Positions 34,982 to 47,760 of a DNA stretch of 64,000 nucleotides are shown here, in pieces. Where the stretch lies: NCBI GenBank assembly GCA_030015575.1, contig CM057349.1, forward strand, positions 259,527,077 to 259,591,076. The letters are read 5' to 3'. The translations under genes were made by a program, and so were the position numbers. Origin of the DNA: Agapanthus africanus. Lineage: Eukaryota > Streptophyta > Magnoliopsida > Asparagales > Amaryllidaceae. Numbering within the stretch: the first letter of the stretch is position 1; every line of letters starts with the position of its first letter. Below the pieces are notes generated by a model. That model saw nothing but the letters and a program-made list of their open reading frames with translations. It was not told the DNA's origin and made no database searches.

Positions 34982-37900
34982 TTAATCCTTCGTGAATGGT
35001 TCTGCAGTGTTATCTTCTGTAGCAACCCTCCGAACCTCGATCTCCCTGATCAGGTGATACCGCCTCAAGATGTGTCTGGACTTCTGATGGGACCTGGGTT
35101 CCTTCGCTAAAGCTATATCCCCGTTGTTGTCACAATACAGAGGTACTGGATCAACAATGGACGGAACCACCTGAAGATCTGTTAAGAACTTCCTCATCCA
35201 GACGGCTTCTTTTACGGCATCAGATGCAGCGATATATTCCGCTTCCGTCGTCGAGTCAGCAACGGTTTCCTGTTTGGAACTCTTCGAACACACCGCCCCT
35301 CCATTGAGGGTAAAGACATAACCCGACATGGACTTGGAGTCATCCTTGTCACTCTGGAAGCTGGAGTCAGCAAAGGCCTCGATCTGGAGGTCTTTTCAGC
35401 CATACACCAAGAACATCTCCTTGTCCTTCTCAGGTACTTGAGAATGTTCTTTACCGCTATCCAGTGCTTCTCCCCAGGGTTTGACTGATACCGGCTTACC
35501 ATACTCAGTGCATAAGCTACATCTGGTCTGGTACACAACATCGCATACATTATAGAGCCTACCGCAGAGGCGTAGGGTATAATAGACATGCGATCCCTTT
35601 CCAAATCAGTCTTGGGAGACATCTCTTTTGAGAGGGTGATTCCGTGACAAGCCGGTAAATTACCGCGCTTGGAATCTTCCATACTGAATCTTTTCTGTAT
35701 GGTGTCGATGTACCTGGACTGTGAAAGTCCTAATATCCTCTTGGACCTATCACGATAGATCCGGATCCCCAGAATGTAAGAGGCATCACCCAGGTCTTTC
35801 ATGGAGAACCTGTGTGACAAGAACCCTTTGACAGATTGTAGCATAGGAATGCCATTTCCTATCAAGAGAATGTCATCCACGTATAAAGCGAGGAATACGA
35901 CAGTTCGTGCTACAATTTTACTATAGATGCATGGTTCATCTGGATTTTTGATAAAGCCAAATTCTTTGACCGTCTCACCAAAACAGATGTTCCAACTCCG
36001 CGATGCCTGCTTCAGTCCATAAATGGACTTAAGCAACATGCACACCTTCCCGCTGCTCCCACTCTGAATGAAACCCTCTGGCTGGTCCATATAGACACAC
36101 TCCTCTAAATTTCCATTTAGAAAAGCGGTCTTTACGTCCATCTGCCAAATCTCATAATCGTGGAAGTCAGCAATGGAAAGAAGGATCCGAATGGATTTGA
36201 GCATAGCCACTGGAGAAAAGGTTTTGTCATACTCCAAACCAGGTCTTTGACGGAAACCCTTTGCAACAAGTCTATCCTTATAGGTCTCAAGCTGTCCATC
36301 TACACCAATCTTCCTTTTGAAGATCCATTTGCAGCCTACGGGTTTTACCCCTTTTGGAGTAATGTCCAAAGTCCATACTTTGTTGGTATACATGGACTCC
36401 ATTTTGGTCCACATTGCATCCAGCCATTTTACCGAGTCACTGCTCTGAATATCCTGCTGGAAGCTAATCGGCTCATCATTATCAATGATGCAATCCTCTC
36501 TATCCCCGTCTATGGAAAAACCGTAGTATCTCTCGGGTGGATGAGACTGCCTACTACTTCTGCAGAGTGGCGCAGGAATTTCCTGTTCTTTCGAACCTTC
36601 TGGTTCTACTAAGCTTTCAGTAATAGCTTGTGGTTCTGGAATTTCTTTCAGTTCTATTGCGCTCCCACTTATCTGATTTTCCAAAAATTCAGTTTCCAAG
36701 AAGCAGGCATGACGAGAAACAAAAACCTTTTGTTCCTCTACGTAATAGAAGAAATATCCCTTAGAGTTCTTTGGATATCCCACAAACTCGCACTGTACTG
36801 AGCGTGCCTCGAGTTTGTCCGCATGCTGCTTTTTGACAAAAGCTGGACATCCCCATGTCTTAATGTGCTTAAGATAGGGTTTCTTCCCACTCCACATCTG
36901 ATATGGTGTGGTAAGCACAGTCTTAGTTGGAACTCGGTTCAAAAGATATGCAACTGATTCTAGTGCATATCCCCAGAATGATCGCGGCAACTCAGCATTA
37001 CTCATCATGGAACGTACCATATCCAATAGGGTTCGGTTCCTTCTCTCCGATACACCATTATGTTGTGGGGTGTATGGAGGAGTAAGTTGAGAGGGAATTC
37101 CATTCTCTTTTAGGTAACCCAGGAACTCGGCACTCAAGTATTCACCACCTCGATCAGATCTCAGTGTCTTGATACTTTTGCCTATTTTTTTTTCTACTTC
37201 ATTCTTGTATTCCTGGAATTTTTCAAAGGCTTCTGATTTATGCTTCATTAAGAAGACATATCCGTACCTTGAAAAATCATCCGTAAAAGTAATGAAGTAA
37301 GAATAATCACTTCACGCATATGTAGACATTGGACCGCATACATCGCTGTGTACGAGTCCCAAGAGCTCGCTCGCTCTTACTCCGTGTCCAGTGAACGGAG
37401 TCTTTGTCATCTTTCCTTTGAGACATGATTGACAAGTTGCATATGATTGATATTCGAACGGATCCAAATATCCTTCTTTATGCAACTTAGTTAACCCTGT
37501 CTCATTTATGTGATCCAGTCTACAATGCCATAAGAAAGCATGATTTATTTCTGGAGACTTTCTTTTGTGTGTATTCTGGACATTGAAAAACTGTGGTTGG
37601 TTCAATACGTATATACCGTTGCTTAATGTACCCGACCCAATCAGAACATGATTAAGATGAATGTTTACAACATTGCTTACAAATGCAAAAGCATAACCTT
37701 CTTTAGACATTAAAGATACAGATATGATATTACAAGTCGAACTGGGTACAAAATAACAATCACGCAAAACCAAAACATGTCCATCTGACAATCCCAAGTG
37801 ATAGTCCCCCACGGACTCAGCATCCATGCTAGCTCCGTTTGCAACTCTGAGGGTCATATCACCTGCCTTCAAAACCCTACGCTTTCTCAGTGCCTGCAAA
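34982..37900 (-). pseudogene. Cop-C pol region: integrase, reverse transcriptase, RNase H (broken)
   Basis: Domains run from high to low coordinates in Copia order. The pre-integrase HHCC finger is near 37560-37420 (HCRLDHIN, then CQSCLKGK). The integrase core is around 37250-36700, with TLRSDRGGEYL and NGVSERRNRTLL giving the second Asp and the Glu. Reverse transcriptase at about 36420-35690 has VGCKWIFKRK, TAFLNGNLEE, GLKQASRSW and YVDD at about 35872-35883. RNase H at about 35330-34985 has ADSTTEAEYIA, LYCDNN and HILRRYHLIRE. The proteins would copy RNA into DNA and insert it in the nucleus. The region is broken at a few points. Sequence is close to Angela elements. Confidence 0.9.
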
Positions 37901-37905
37901 GAATT

Positions 37906-38895
37906 TTAGATATGAGATCCTGATCCGGTATCCAATACCCAGGAAGTAGAGTTTATTGATAGACAGTTTTCAATAATATACACACCTGAAGCCGAAGCCA
38001 CAACTTGCTTCGGGTCCTGGTTTCTGGCCTTCCAAGCCCTGCAATCTTTCTTCCAGTGTCCACTCTTGTGACAGTAAACACACTCTTCCTTTCCAACAAG
38101 CTTTCCCGCTACCTTTGCTACTTTTGCCTTTCCCTTGGCTTCCACTTTACTAACACTGCCCCTTAGTTTGGTGGGGGCCTTCTTCTTCCTTCCTTTGGCT
38201 CTCGCCTTGGACCTGAAAGAGGAAGCTCCTCCAACAAACAAAGTGGATGTTTCCCTTACTTTCTGTAGCGTGCCCTCTTCACTCCTCAACATGTTTAGGA
38301 GTTCCGAAAGTTCAACTTCCTTTCCTTGCATGTTGAAGTTCAGGATAAACTGGGCGTAAAAGGAAGGAAGGGACTGGAGAATCAAGTCAGTGTAGAGCTC
38401 GTTCTCTAACATGGTCCCTACGTCCGCGAGCTCTTCAATGTAGCCAATCATCTTAAGCACGTGTTCCGCTACGGATGATCCGATGGCCATTCTCGCCGAA
38501 AACAACTTTTTCGAGACTTTGTATCTGGCGATACGGGATTGCTCTCCATACAGATCCTTAGTATGGAGAAATATGGATTCGAGGTCCATATTCTCATGCC
38601 TCCTCTGATGTTCATTGTCCATAGAGGCAAGCACGAGGCACTTGGCCTTCGCGCAATCAATCTCCCAGGTCTTACGGATTTCCTTATCCGCGACGTTGGA
38701 TTGAGGACCTGGGACAGGGGGAGCTGTGGTGGTAAGGAGATACCCCAACTTGTCATAAGTGATTGCCATTTTGACATTCCAGAGCCAATCTTTGTAGTTT
38801 GGCCCTGTTAGTATATTTTTATCTAGTAGTAACTTAAGGCCGGTCATGATGCTTGGTTGCTGCAATTTGGAGAGAGAGAAGAAACACTTTAGCAT
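37906..38895 (-). pseudogene. Cop-C gag with start of protease
   Basis: About 329 residues on the minus strand. The N-terminal part has LTGPNYKDWLWNVK, typical of the Copia gag (UBN2-like) fold. The middle is helical and acidic, a basic KGRKKK stretch follows, and the zinc knuckle CVYCHKSGHWKKDC (residues about 272-285) would bind RNA. The C-terminal WVLDTGSGSHI near residue 320 is the aspartic protease active site. Gag would form the cytoplasmic particle. Sense-strand leader and primer site lie to the right. The true start may be the internal Met at residue 17, since homologous gags usually begin close to it. Confidence 0.88.
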
Positions 38896-40922
38896 GATGC
38901 TCTTGCAAGTTTAGAGTGGTTTTTAGTTTGTCTAAACAGGATGGCTCCCACTGTTTCTCGAATCCTTCCCCAAACCAAAAAAGAAGAATTAGTCGGGATC
39001 AATCTCACCGTACAATACTTGCTTAACCGTTCAGCCAGGCCAGTGTTGGTACTTCGAGGGAGGTTTTACGACGCTTTCGCGAAATTCCTTAATTAAATAA
39101 CCTCTTTTCCCTGTGGGCGTAGCCCCGCTAACACCTTTCTAGACACCTTCTTGGTTTATAGCATTGATCGTTAAGTGAGAAAGTTTCCCGAGGAGTAGCA
39201 TATACTCACAGTAGGATCGGGATCAAAATATCATCATGTGATAAAACTGAAGGAATCCTACCAGAATCATCACACTCCAAATGGTATGCAGCACTAGCAA
39301 GCTTCAGTTTCTTTAGAAACTCCCAATGTTGATTTTTGCCGCATTCTCTTATGACCTTGACTTTGGCCAACAAATCATAAGTCACATGTCAAGTTCTACC
39401 CGTCATTTTCCAGGTTAATTTGAACCCACCCGTACCTACCCTTAACTTTGGCCAACAAGGCAGTACGACTGTCCCAAACCAACGCATCTATCTATGCTAC
39501 ATATGAATATCTAATAGCTACCAATCACTATGCCTTGACTTTGGCCAACAAACACAGCTTGAATACTATTGACTATCCATATGAAATGACGGAGGGCTAC
39601 GAATGGTTTTGGCAAAACCGTGAACGTAGTGAACTTGATATAATCGAAGGAACGTGATAGCTTTTAAAGGGAGTGGTTCAAGCTACACGTTTTAAAAGTT
39701 TTCTGTTTTGAAAAGAAACCGAGTGGTTTTGAAATTGTTCCAACGACTTTAACTTTGGTTTATTTTCTTGCATTAATTTAATGCGTCCCATCAATTAATC
39801 CCACCATTGCAGAAAACAACGAAAATATGACGTACGCTTATGCCATCCGCATTCGCCACGGGGCCCCGTCATCACCCGTTAGGTTACTTAACTAACGACA
39901 GAGCGGGGGCTGGACTAGCGCGGATGCAAAACATAAGCAATGCCTACTAGATATCATATATAGATATAAACATTCGTCAGATGCAATGATAGCCATTTCA
40001 GATCACAGATGAACATATTGGATATACTAGGAATCCGCGTTTCGTTCGAGCCTGCAATGAAAGACGTATTACACGGTCGCGATGAATAGCCAAACCCCAC
40101 CATAGACCCCTACGGGTGCGACAAACTAACTGCCAAGTACCCGAAGTGAAGCAACCTCCCTCAACAACGTGAGTAGGCCACTCGGCACTTCGAGGTACCC
40201 GGTAGTTTGTGCACCCTACCTTGGGTCTATCCTAGGAGCAAAAATAGTAAAAGAAATAATATACAATGGCGGCTACAACCTCATCCCAGATGTGCGGCCA
40301 TAAAAATAATATTACATTAATTTACATATTACATCAAATGAAAGATAAAGAAAACTCTCATCTCACAAAACCCCGGCTATTCATTCGCGACAATCCAACG
40401 AGTTCATATACACAATCCAACAACATTACAGATCATATATATGCACAACCCCCACTAATCGACGTATAGCGATTAGTTGACGTTCAGTGCATATATCACA
40501 TCACAGATATAACCAATTAGCTAAAGTCTACAGAACTTCGATCAAAAATACGGATTAGTAAATACCCCAAACATAACTTTTTTCTTTGGAAATTCTGGGC
40601 AGAAACAAAATACTTTAAAAATCACAAAACGTCAAAATAAGAACACTGCAACAAACTCGAGTCACGATCGAGTTGACTCGGCCGCGGAGCCGCGGCGATA
40701 CCCATGGTTTCGCCGCGCTTTTGCGGCGGTCTGGTCGAATCGTGGACTCATTTTTCTTGTGTGTTCCCAGAAAACCCTGCACGGATTTTTAAGATGTGTG
40801 GAATTATTTTTAGAGCAGTTTTAAAAATCGGTAGAAACTTGAGGATTTTGACGTGTTTTGCGATTTTTCTTCGGATCGAAATTCTAAATACTTTGCTAAC
40901 ATGCTAGTTGTTGTTTAGCTAG
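38896..40922 (-). other. Cop-C leader, non-coding, with conserved structures
   Basis: About 2 kb between primer site and gag. It holds the leader block shared with Cop-A and Cop-B (39832-39932; hairpin CGTTAG/CTAACG about 39877-39897) and a GC-rich stem-loop (40659-40749). Short repeated phrases CTTTGGCCAACAA occur at about 39363, 39445 and 39540. The last ~100 bp before gag carry a GA-rich run (minus strand TTCTTCTCTCTC). No gene is supported. Confidence 0.7.
40659..40749 (-). repeat. GC-rich stem-loop in the Cop-C leader
   Basis: The outer arms (40659-40671 with 40735-40749) pair with small bulges. The inner arms CGCGGCGA (40691-40698) and TCGCCGCG (40710-40717) pair perfectly. It begins about 175 nt after the primer site, the counterpart of the stem-loops in Cop-A and Cop-B. 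Confidence 0.7.
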
Positions 40923-40935
40923 GCTCTGATACCAC
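40923..40935 (-). other. Primer binding site of Cop-C (initiator Met-tRNA)
   Basis: The minus strand reads GTGGTATCAGAGC directly after the LTR terminal TTACA. Confidence 0.92.
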
Positions 40936-42978
40936 TGTAAGTCCATACTACCCACCCCGGTACTTACGGGGAGGCGGAATAGGTAAAAAACGGTTTTTTA
41001 ACTCAAGGTAACATGGACTAGAAATGGAGGATCTTTGCTAAACAAAAACTAACAACCAAGCTAAAAGATTTAGCTACTCGGTTAGAAGGTTATACCTAGG
41101 TCTTGAACTCCTTCTCTTCTTTCTCCTTGGAGTGGTTTGAACGGCTCCTCCTGATCGCCTTCTCTTGCCGAAGAAAGATCCACCCGAAGGCCTCTACCTT
41201 GAGCTCCTACCTCAACCTAGAGGTAACTAAAGTGCTTGGCTTGCTAAACTTAGAACAATAGAATGAGTAGAGAGGAGTTTTGGTGGTTTTATCTCAATAG
41301 CTAATGGTTCTCAACACATGAGAGATGAGAGCTTTGAGAGAGAGGAAGAGGATGAGCTTAACCTATGAGAGAGAAAGAGTAAGAGAGAATTAGGATAATT
41401 ATCAACCATACTCTCATATAAGTGAATTATGAAAAATAATATTAATCAAGGAAATTGTGATGGTTCATTTGAAATGACCATTATCATTTCACATTAAATG
41501 AATTTCGCAAGAATCAAAGAGCATCTTTCATGTGAAATGATGATGGTCAATTTGTCAACATAGGTCAACAAGTCAACCAAAGTCAAATGGTTAACAACCC
41601 TAACTATGGCACAATTATCTTTAATTAATATCATTAATCATATTTCACATTTTCATTAGGGCTTGAAAAAAGACAACGGTCAACAACCCTAATGAGAATC
41701 CTCTGCCTCTGCCTCTGTCAACTGTACATACACACCCGCATCCGTGTTCCAAGGAACACGAATATAATGAGATAAAACCAATCCTAAATCATATACTAGG
41801 ATCTGGTTTAAACCAAAGCCCGCTAGTAATAACTGTCCGGACACCAAACATGCACAAGTGCGCGGATGTGAACGAACCCCGTTGCAAAACCATGCGACCT
41901 CTACTCTGTTTTGCCCAAAGGCGAACAACCCTCTGTGTGGGACTCTAAAGACTCGACACTACGCTGGCAGTGGGTTTAACCATAGGCCGCAAGCGGTACT
42001 AGCTGTACGTAACAGTCCCCAGGTAGATGCCGATAAGAAGACTGATGAGGTGAACCCATCCGAACTCATACTAACCTTAATGTGACAATCTCCGTACAGT
42101 CCGGTCTGTTCGTCTAAGAGTATCGCATGGCGGGCCTAGGGGGCGGTAAACGTCAGTCTCCTAATAGCGGTACAAGTCGTGTCGGAGTGTAGCCCAGAAC
42201 ACCCTGAGATAACACTGGAAACGCTACCAGTATATCTCGCTAGCCCTGGCTAGGGACTTTGTATAATGGCTCTCCTAGACACAGCGCGATATCAACCCCC
42301 AATACCGGGAGAGATGAATCCTGTCTAACCATCACTGCCTCCAAGTGCTTCGGAACTGTACCCAACTTCTACCTGTTTGCACGACTCATTTGAGCCGTGG
42401 TAGGGTAGCAATCTAAGAACAGTGGGAACACACTCGAGGCGAAGTGACAGTGTCAAGTCAACGGACTAAGCTGTACTCTTGTCACCTGGGAACTGATAAC
42501 TGACGATAGGTATAGTACCAACCAACAGTTCCCGATGAGTCCTGTCCAGTGTACTCGTAACCTAACAAGCACCCGCATACTATCTCCAGTACGACGTACT
42601 AATGGCTGTGGGACAGACCATCTCTCCTGCTGGGATGAGAAGCGCATACGCTAGTCTACTCCAGAGTATCGATGCCCCATCTCGATAATCCTACGACTAG
42701 GGACCTGTATAAGGATGTGCTTGTAGATTACCCAGCCCCCACTAGTGTGACTGCCATCACAACGCAGGTAATCAAGCAAAGTTCCTAAGGGCTCCACTAA
42801 AGTGTAAAGGCGATATGCTAAAAGAAACACATGCATATATTAAAGTAGAAACAAACCAAGTAGCATACTACTATTTTGAGCAAGATTGTCTATACAACTG
42901 TGAATATCCCAAGCTTCCATTAAGTAATATAGAAACTAGTATGATACAGTAATGGTCTCTAGAGCATATACAATAACA
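40936..42978 (-). repeat. Cop-C 5' LTR (2043 bp)
   Basis: It starts TGTAAGTCC and ends CAATAACA on the plus strand. It is about 97% identical to 32864-34901, with a 6-bp CTGCCT repeat-number difference near 41705. It is followed by target-site copy AGAAG. Confidence 0.92.
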
Positions 42979-43430
42979 AGAAGCCTACCAAGGACCTTTG
43001 GCCGGGCGGGGTTACCGCCCGGTGCCTTTTGGCGAGGGCTTTTGTCCTGAAGGATAGCCGAGCGAGGGATCCTCGGGCTCGACTGCCTCTGGGAGGGCTT
43101 TTGATCCCTGTCGGTCATGGTAGGAAGCTACCAGCCGGGGATAGCCGAGCAGGGTAGCTGTTGAGCTGCCTCTGAGGAGGACTTGGATCCTTAGCGTTGG
43201 AGGGGCCGCAGGAGGCCTGCTAAGGATATCCGGGAAGTGAAGCTGCGCGGCTGCCTCCTGGCGTTGCTAGTAGGGAAGCTACCGGCCAGGGATAGCCGAG
43301 CAGGGAATCCGCTCGGTTGCCTCCACGGAGGACTTTGATCCTTAGCGTTGGAGGGGCTGTATGAAGCCCACTAAGGATAACCGGGCAGTGAAGCTGCGCG
43401 GCCGCCTCTTGGTGAGGGCTTTGGATTGCA
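42979..43430. repeat. Tat-G 3' tandem array, part 3
   Basis: Further monomers of the 84-bp family. The phrase TTGGAGGGGC recurs at 43197 and 43348, a shorter spacing than in part 1, so monomers have been lost or shuffled. Stems include CCGGGCGG/CCGCCCGG near 43003-43023. Confidence 0.85.
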
Positions 43431-43499
43431 AAGACAGAACTCTATTCGAGATGTTCCGACGTTTCTTTATTCGAATAGACAAGATTTTTAGAAAACATT

Positions 43500-46400
43500 T
43501 ACATCATATTTGCGAAAAAAGGGGGTACACACTTGCTGGCCTTGGCCTCATTGGTATAGCTTGAGCTTCTCGGCGTTGTAAGGCCGCGGGAGCTTGCATC
43601 CTTCCACGTCTTGTAGGCGATAGGCTCTGCCGGGGACGCCTCAGGGACGAGAAAGGGACCATTCCACTTCGGGGAGAACTTGTGAAGCCTGCCTTGATAA
43701 ATGAACTCATTTTGCCGTAGGACCGATCCTCGGTCTGGAAGGAGCAGTGCTTGACCCGAGCGTTGTAGTATCGGGCCGTTTGTTGGTAATAAGCGACAGC
43801 CGTGATCTAAGCCCGGTCTCTCTTCTCCAACAAGATGTCCAGGTTGGTCCGTAGCGCCGAGGTGTTTGTATCATCATCGAAGTGCTCGACCCGGTGACTG
43901 GGTAGCCCGATCTCCGCTGGGACCATTGCCTCGGTCCCGTAGCAAAGGCTGAAGGGGGTTTCCCCGGTGGGGGTCTTCTTTGACGTATGCAGGGCCCACA
44001 AGACCCGGGGCAGTTCTTCGACCCAACTGCCTTGTCGTCCTTCTAGGCGTGTCCGGAGACCTCGGAGGACGTCTCAGTTAGCGACTTCGGCCTTCCCGTT
44101 GCATTTGGGATGCGCGACCGTGGCGAACTTCATGAGGATATGGTATTCTTTACAGAAGTCCTTCACTTTCTCGTTCTCGAAGTTCTTCCTATGGTCGGTG
44201 ATGATACTTCTCGGGATGCCGAACCAGAGTATCAGATTGTTTTGCAGGAACTTGATGGTCGTGGCGGCGTCCGGTTTCCTGATGGGGACGGCCTTGATCT
44301 ACTTGGTGAAGTAGTCCACTGCGACGAGGACGTATTTATGCCCGCCTGTACCGGTAGGGAACTGGCCGATCATGTCTAATCCCCGCTGGGCGAACGACCA
44401 TGGGGATGCTAGGACGGTCAGCTCGGTAGCAGGGAGGCGAAGGATGCTGCCGTGGAGCTGGCAGCTCTTGCATCTCCTGACTAGCTTCTGGGTGTCCTCA
44501 TGAATAGTGGGCCAGTAGTACCCCTGGAGCAACTCCTTTTGGATCAAGGTTCGGGCCCCTTGGTGCGCACCACCAACCCCCTCATGGATTTCCCTAAGGA
44601 CGTAGTCGGCTTTGTGAGGGTCAACGCACCGGAGCAGGGTCTGAGTGAAGGACTTCTTGTAGAGGTTCCCGTTGCTCCAGATGAAGTGGCGGGCTTTGGC
44701 CCGGAGACGGCGGGCGGCTCCCCGATCTTCTGGGAGCATATCGTCCCTCAGGAATACCACGAAGGGCTTCCTCCAATCTTGGTCGCCTTCTTCCGCCGCA
44801 TATACGTGGAGTGTTGTCGCTCCATCTTCCACGCTGGGCTGAGGCAAGGTTTCGAAGAGGATAGACCGCTCATTGTTGGCCGAGTATGACGAAGCCAGCT
44901 TGCTCAGGGTGTTGGCTTGGGCGTTCAGCTGCCTGGGTATTTGTTCTACTTGTACTTCATCAAAGTTCCTCCGGAGTTTCCTCACCTCGTCCAGGTACTT
45001 CATCATCAGAGGCTCCCGAGCTTCAAAGAGGCCGGTCACTTGACCGACAACAAGGGCCGAGTCGCTGTGGATTCGAATTATCTTCAGTCCCAGCCCGGCG
45101 GCCATGCACAGTCCGGCCAGGAGGGCATCGTACTCTGCCGCGTTGCTCGAGGCCTTGAAACCGAGCTTCTGAGAGTACTCCATTTCCGCATTGTTCGGGC
45201 CCCGGATAATGAGGCTGGCATTGTAGCCTTCCTCGGTTGAAGACCCGTCGACGTAGATGACCCACTTAGGAACCGAGTCAGGACTCTCCGCGATAGGACA
45301 CTGAGTCGCGAGAGGCGGCATGGACTCCGGTTTCTTGCTAGGGATGGTGCATTCAACTATGAAATCGGCCAGGAACTGCGCTTGGATGTCCTGCCTTGGG
45401 TGATACTTTATGTCAAACTGAGATAGTTCCCACCTCCACTTTTCTAATTTGCCCGAGGATTCTGGTGATGCAAGGATAGCCCCCAACGGGCGCTCGGTGA
45501 GGACGATGATGGTGTGTGCTTGAAAGTAGTGTTGCAGCTTCCTTGAAGCCACCACAAAGGCTAAAACAATCTTCTCTATGACTGGGTACCTCGTTTCTGC
45601 GTCCTTAAATACGTGGCTCACATAGTACACCGGCTTCTGCGCTCCATCGACCTCCCGGACGAGCACCGAGCCTGCTACTTGGTCAGATACCGCCAGATAC
45701 AACGACAGCTCGTCTCCTTCAACTGGTCGGGTGAGCAGTGGTGGCATCGCGAGGTGCTTCTTCAATTGGTCAAAGGTGGCTTGGCACTCCTCCGACCACT
45801 CGAACTTTGGGATCTTCCTCAGAGCCTTAAAGAATGGGAGGCATTTCTCCCCTGACCTGGACATGAAACGGCTTAGAGCGGCGACTCGTCCTGTGAGCCG
45901 CATGATCTAGACATTGGTCTTGGGCACGGCCATGTTGAGGATAGCGTCGATTTTCTCTTGGTAAGCTTCGATTCCACGGTGAGTGACCATGAAACCGAGG
46001 AACTTTCCCCCGGTGACTCCGAATGCGCACTTGGCGGGGTTTTAGCTTCATCTTGAACTTGCGGAGCACGTCGATGGACTCGCCCAGATCCCTGGCATGG
46101 TCGGACGACGAGACGGATTTGACGACCATGTCGTCAACGTAGACCTCCATATTCCTGCCGATCTGTGGCTTGAACATGCGATTAACCAACCGTTGGTACG
46201 TGGCCCTGGCGTTCTTAAGGCCGAAAGACATCACCTTGTAGCAATATACCCCCCGGTCTGTTGTGAATGCGGTGAGATCTTCATCTTCCGGATTCATACG
46301 GATCTGGTTGTAGCCATAGAAAGCATCCATGAAGCTCAACAGCTCGTGGCCGGCTGAGCTGTCGACGAGCTGATCTATCCGAGGGAGTGGATAGCTGTCC

Positions 46401-46790
46401 TTTGGGCAGGCCTTATTAAGGTCGGTGAAGTCGACGCACTTGCGCCACTTCCCGCTTGAATTCATGACCAGAACTACGTTCGCTAGCCACTCCGAGTAGG
46501 GTATGTTCCTGATGAAGTTGGCGGCGAGAAGCCGATCAACTTCCCCCTCGATAGCCTTCTATTTGACCCGGGTGAAGCTTCGCTTCTTCTGTCTGAAGGG
46601 TCGGGCCGTAGGATCAATCCCGAGCTTATGGGAGATGATTTTGGGGTCAATCCCAGGCATGTCAGCAGGCGCCCATGCGAAGACGTCGGAGTTATTTCTG
46701 AGGAATCTTACCAGGTCATCTCGCTGAGTCCCTATCAGGAGTGATCCGACCTGGACGGTTTTTTCCTCGTCCCCTTCTGTTAGGGGCACC
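43500..46790 (-). pseudogene. Tat-G pol region: RT, RNase H, second RNase H, integrase (broken)
   Basis: The linker to RT starts near 46790. RT has KWRKCVDFTDLNKACPKD, DAFYGYNQI and YVDD at about 46130-46141. Next come the Gypsy RNase H at about 45730-45350 (PVYYVSHVFKDAETRYP), then a second, archaeal-type RNase H at about 45270-44890 (WVIYVDGSS, SSNAAEYDALLAGL, HSDSALV). Integrase begins with an HHCC finger at about 44590-44450 (EIHEGVGGAHQG, CKSCQLHG), and its C-terminal part near 44000-43800 has TPFSLCYGTEAMVP. The double RNase H identifies the Tat clade. Several breaks are present. The 3' tandem array follows at 43430 and below. Confidence 0.9.
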
Positions 46791-46981
46791 TCGGTCAGTG
46801 GTTCGACCGGCGCCCCCAGACCTCCTTCCGCTCGTCTCGGGTGTCCGGAGAACCCTTGATGTCGTTATTTACCTCAGCGTCGTCGGCCGGCTGCCCGGAC
46901 GAAGACGTTTCGGTAAGGCATACCTTTGCGACCCGCTGGTTCCCTAGACCCGACCTATCCTGCCCTGATCGAGAGGAAACT

Positions 46982-47735
46982 TCATCGGGGGTGGTAGGTC
47001 GATATCTGGGCCTGGAGAGAGTTCAGCATCGGGCGGCCGAGGAGGACGTTGTAGGCCGATGGGACCTTCGCTACGATGAAGTCCACAGGTAACTTATGGG
47101 TGCGGCCGGGCTCCCCGACGTTGAATTGCAGGGTGACCACCCCTTGCGCTGGGATGGAGTGGTTGGTGAACCCCGACAGGACATGGGAGGTCGGTTTCAA
47201 GTCTGCCGGGGTGAGCCCCATGCACAGAAAGCAGTCGTGGAAGAGGATGTCTGCCGAGCTGCCCGAGTCGACAAGTATCCGGTAGACCTCGTACCGGTGG
47301 ATTCGGGCCGTGATCACCAGAGGGTCGTTGTGGGGCATGGATATGCCGTGGAGGTATCCATCGCCGAAGGTGATAGGTTCGTGGCCCCTGGCCTTTTTGC
47401 TCGGGCGGTCGTTGGCGTTTGTTGCCGGCGTGGGGCGCCGAGTCTCGCAGGAGCTCGACTGGCCCCCTGCCGTCATGACCATAGTTCTCGACGGGTCTCG
47501 GTTCCTTTTGGCGAGGTTCCTTAGGCCCCGCGGTAGGGTGGTCCCCGAGCTGCCTTGGAGGGCTTCGTGGGCGCGACCCCGTCGAGGGAGGGGATGCGCG
47601 GAGGGGTCGACGACATTCGGTTGAGGTTCACCCACGCCTCCATTGAGGGGGAGGTGGCGGCTGGTACACGGATCTTCAGGGCGATTGCTTGCCATTTGGA
47701 TGGAGATCGGAAGGCCAACTTTGTTTTCGTGGAGT
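46982..47735 (-). pseudogene. Tat-G gag remnant and protease
   Basis: About 140 residues of basic, Pro/Ser-rich sequence precede an aspartic protease with ILVDSGSSADIL (Asp at about 47269) and NVLLGRPMLNSL, the usual Tat protease form. A Tat gag is normally several hundred residues longer, and no capsid-like part or zinc knuckle is visible, so most of gag is absent. Without it the copy could not form its own particles. Confidence 0.82.
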
Positions 47736-47741
47736 TTGCTT

Positions 47742-47758
47742 TCCCACAGACGGCGCCA
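47742..47758 (-). other. Primer binding site of Tat-G
   Basis: The minus strand reads TGGCGCCGTCTGTGGGA just after the LTR end CTCCATCA. This is the characteristic primer site of Tat/Retand elements, differing from the Met-tRNA site of the other elements in the window. I recall it as an Asp-type tRNA match but have not verified the tRNA. Confidence 0.8.
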
Positions 47759-47760
47759 AC

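Larger units (their letters stand above)
32864..42978 (-). mobile_element. Cop-C: Copia/Angela retrotransposon, nearly whole but broken
   Basis: A 10115-bp minus-strand element with target duplication AGAAG (32859-32863 and 42979-42983). LTRs are 2038 and 2043 bp and differ by about 3% by eye, roughly one million years. It has a primer site, a leader, and recognisable gag, protease, integrase, reverse transcriptase and RNase H in Copia order, then a polypurine tract. It is broken, with about four breaks. The RNase H and gag motifs match the Angela lineage as I know it. It is the only element here with near-complete protein coding and models the source of enzymes for Cop-A and Cop-B. Confidence 0.93.

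Noticed and set aside
43967-46357. Plus-strand frames such as 44500-44889 and 45613-45855
   Set aside because: They lie opposite the integrase and RT/RNase H coding of Tat-G and show no domain of their own.
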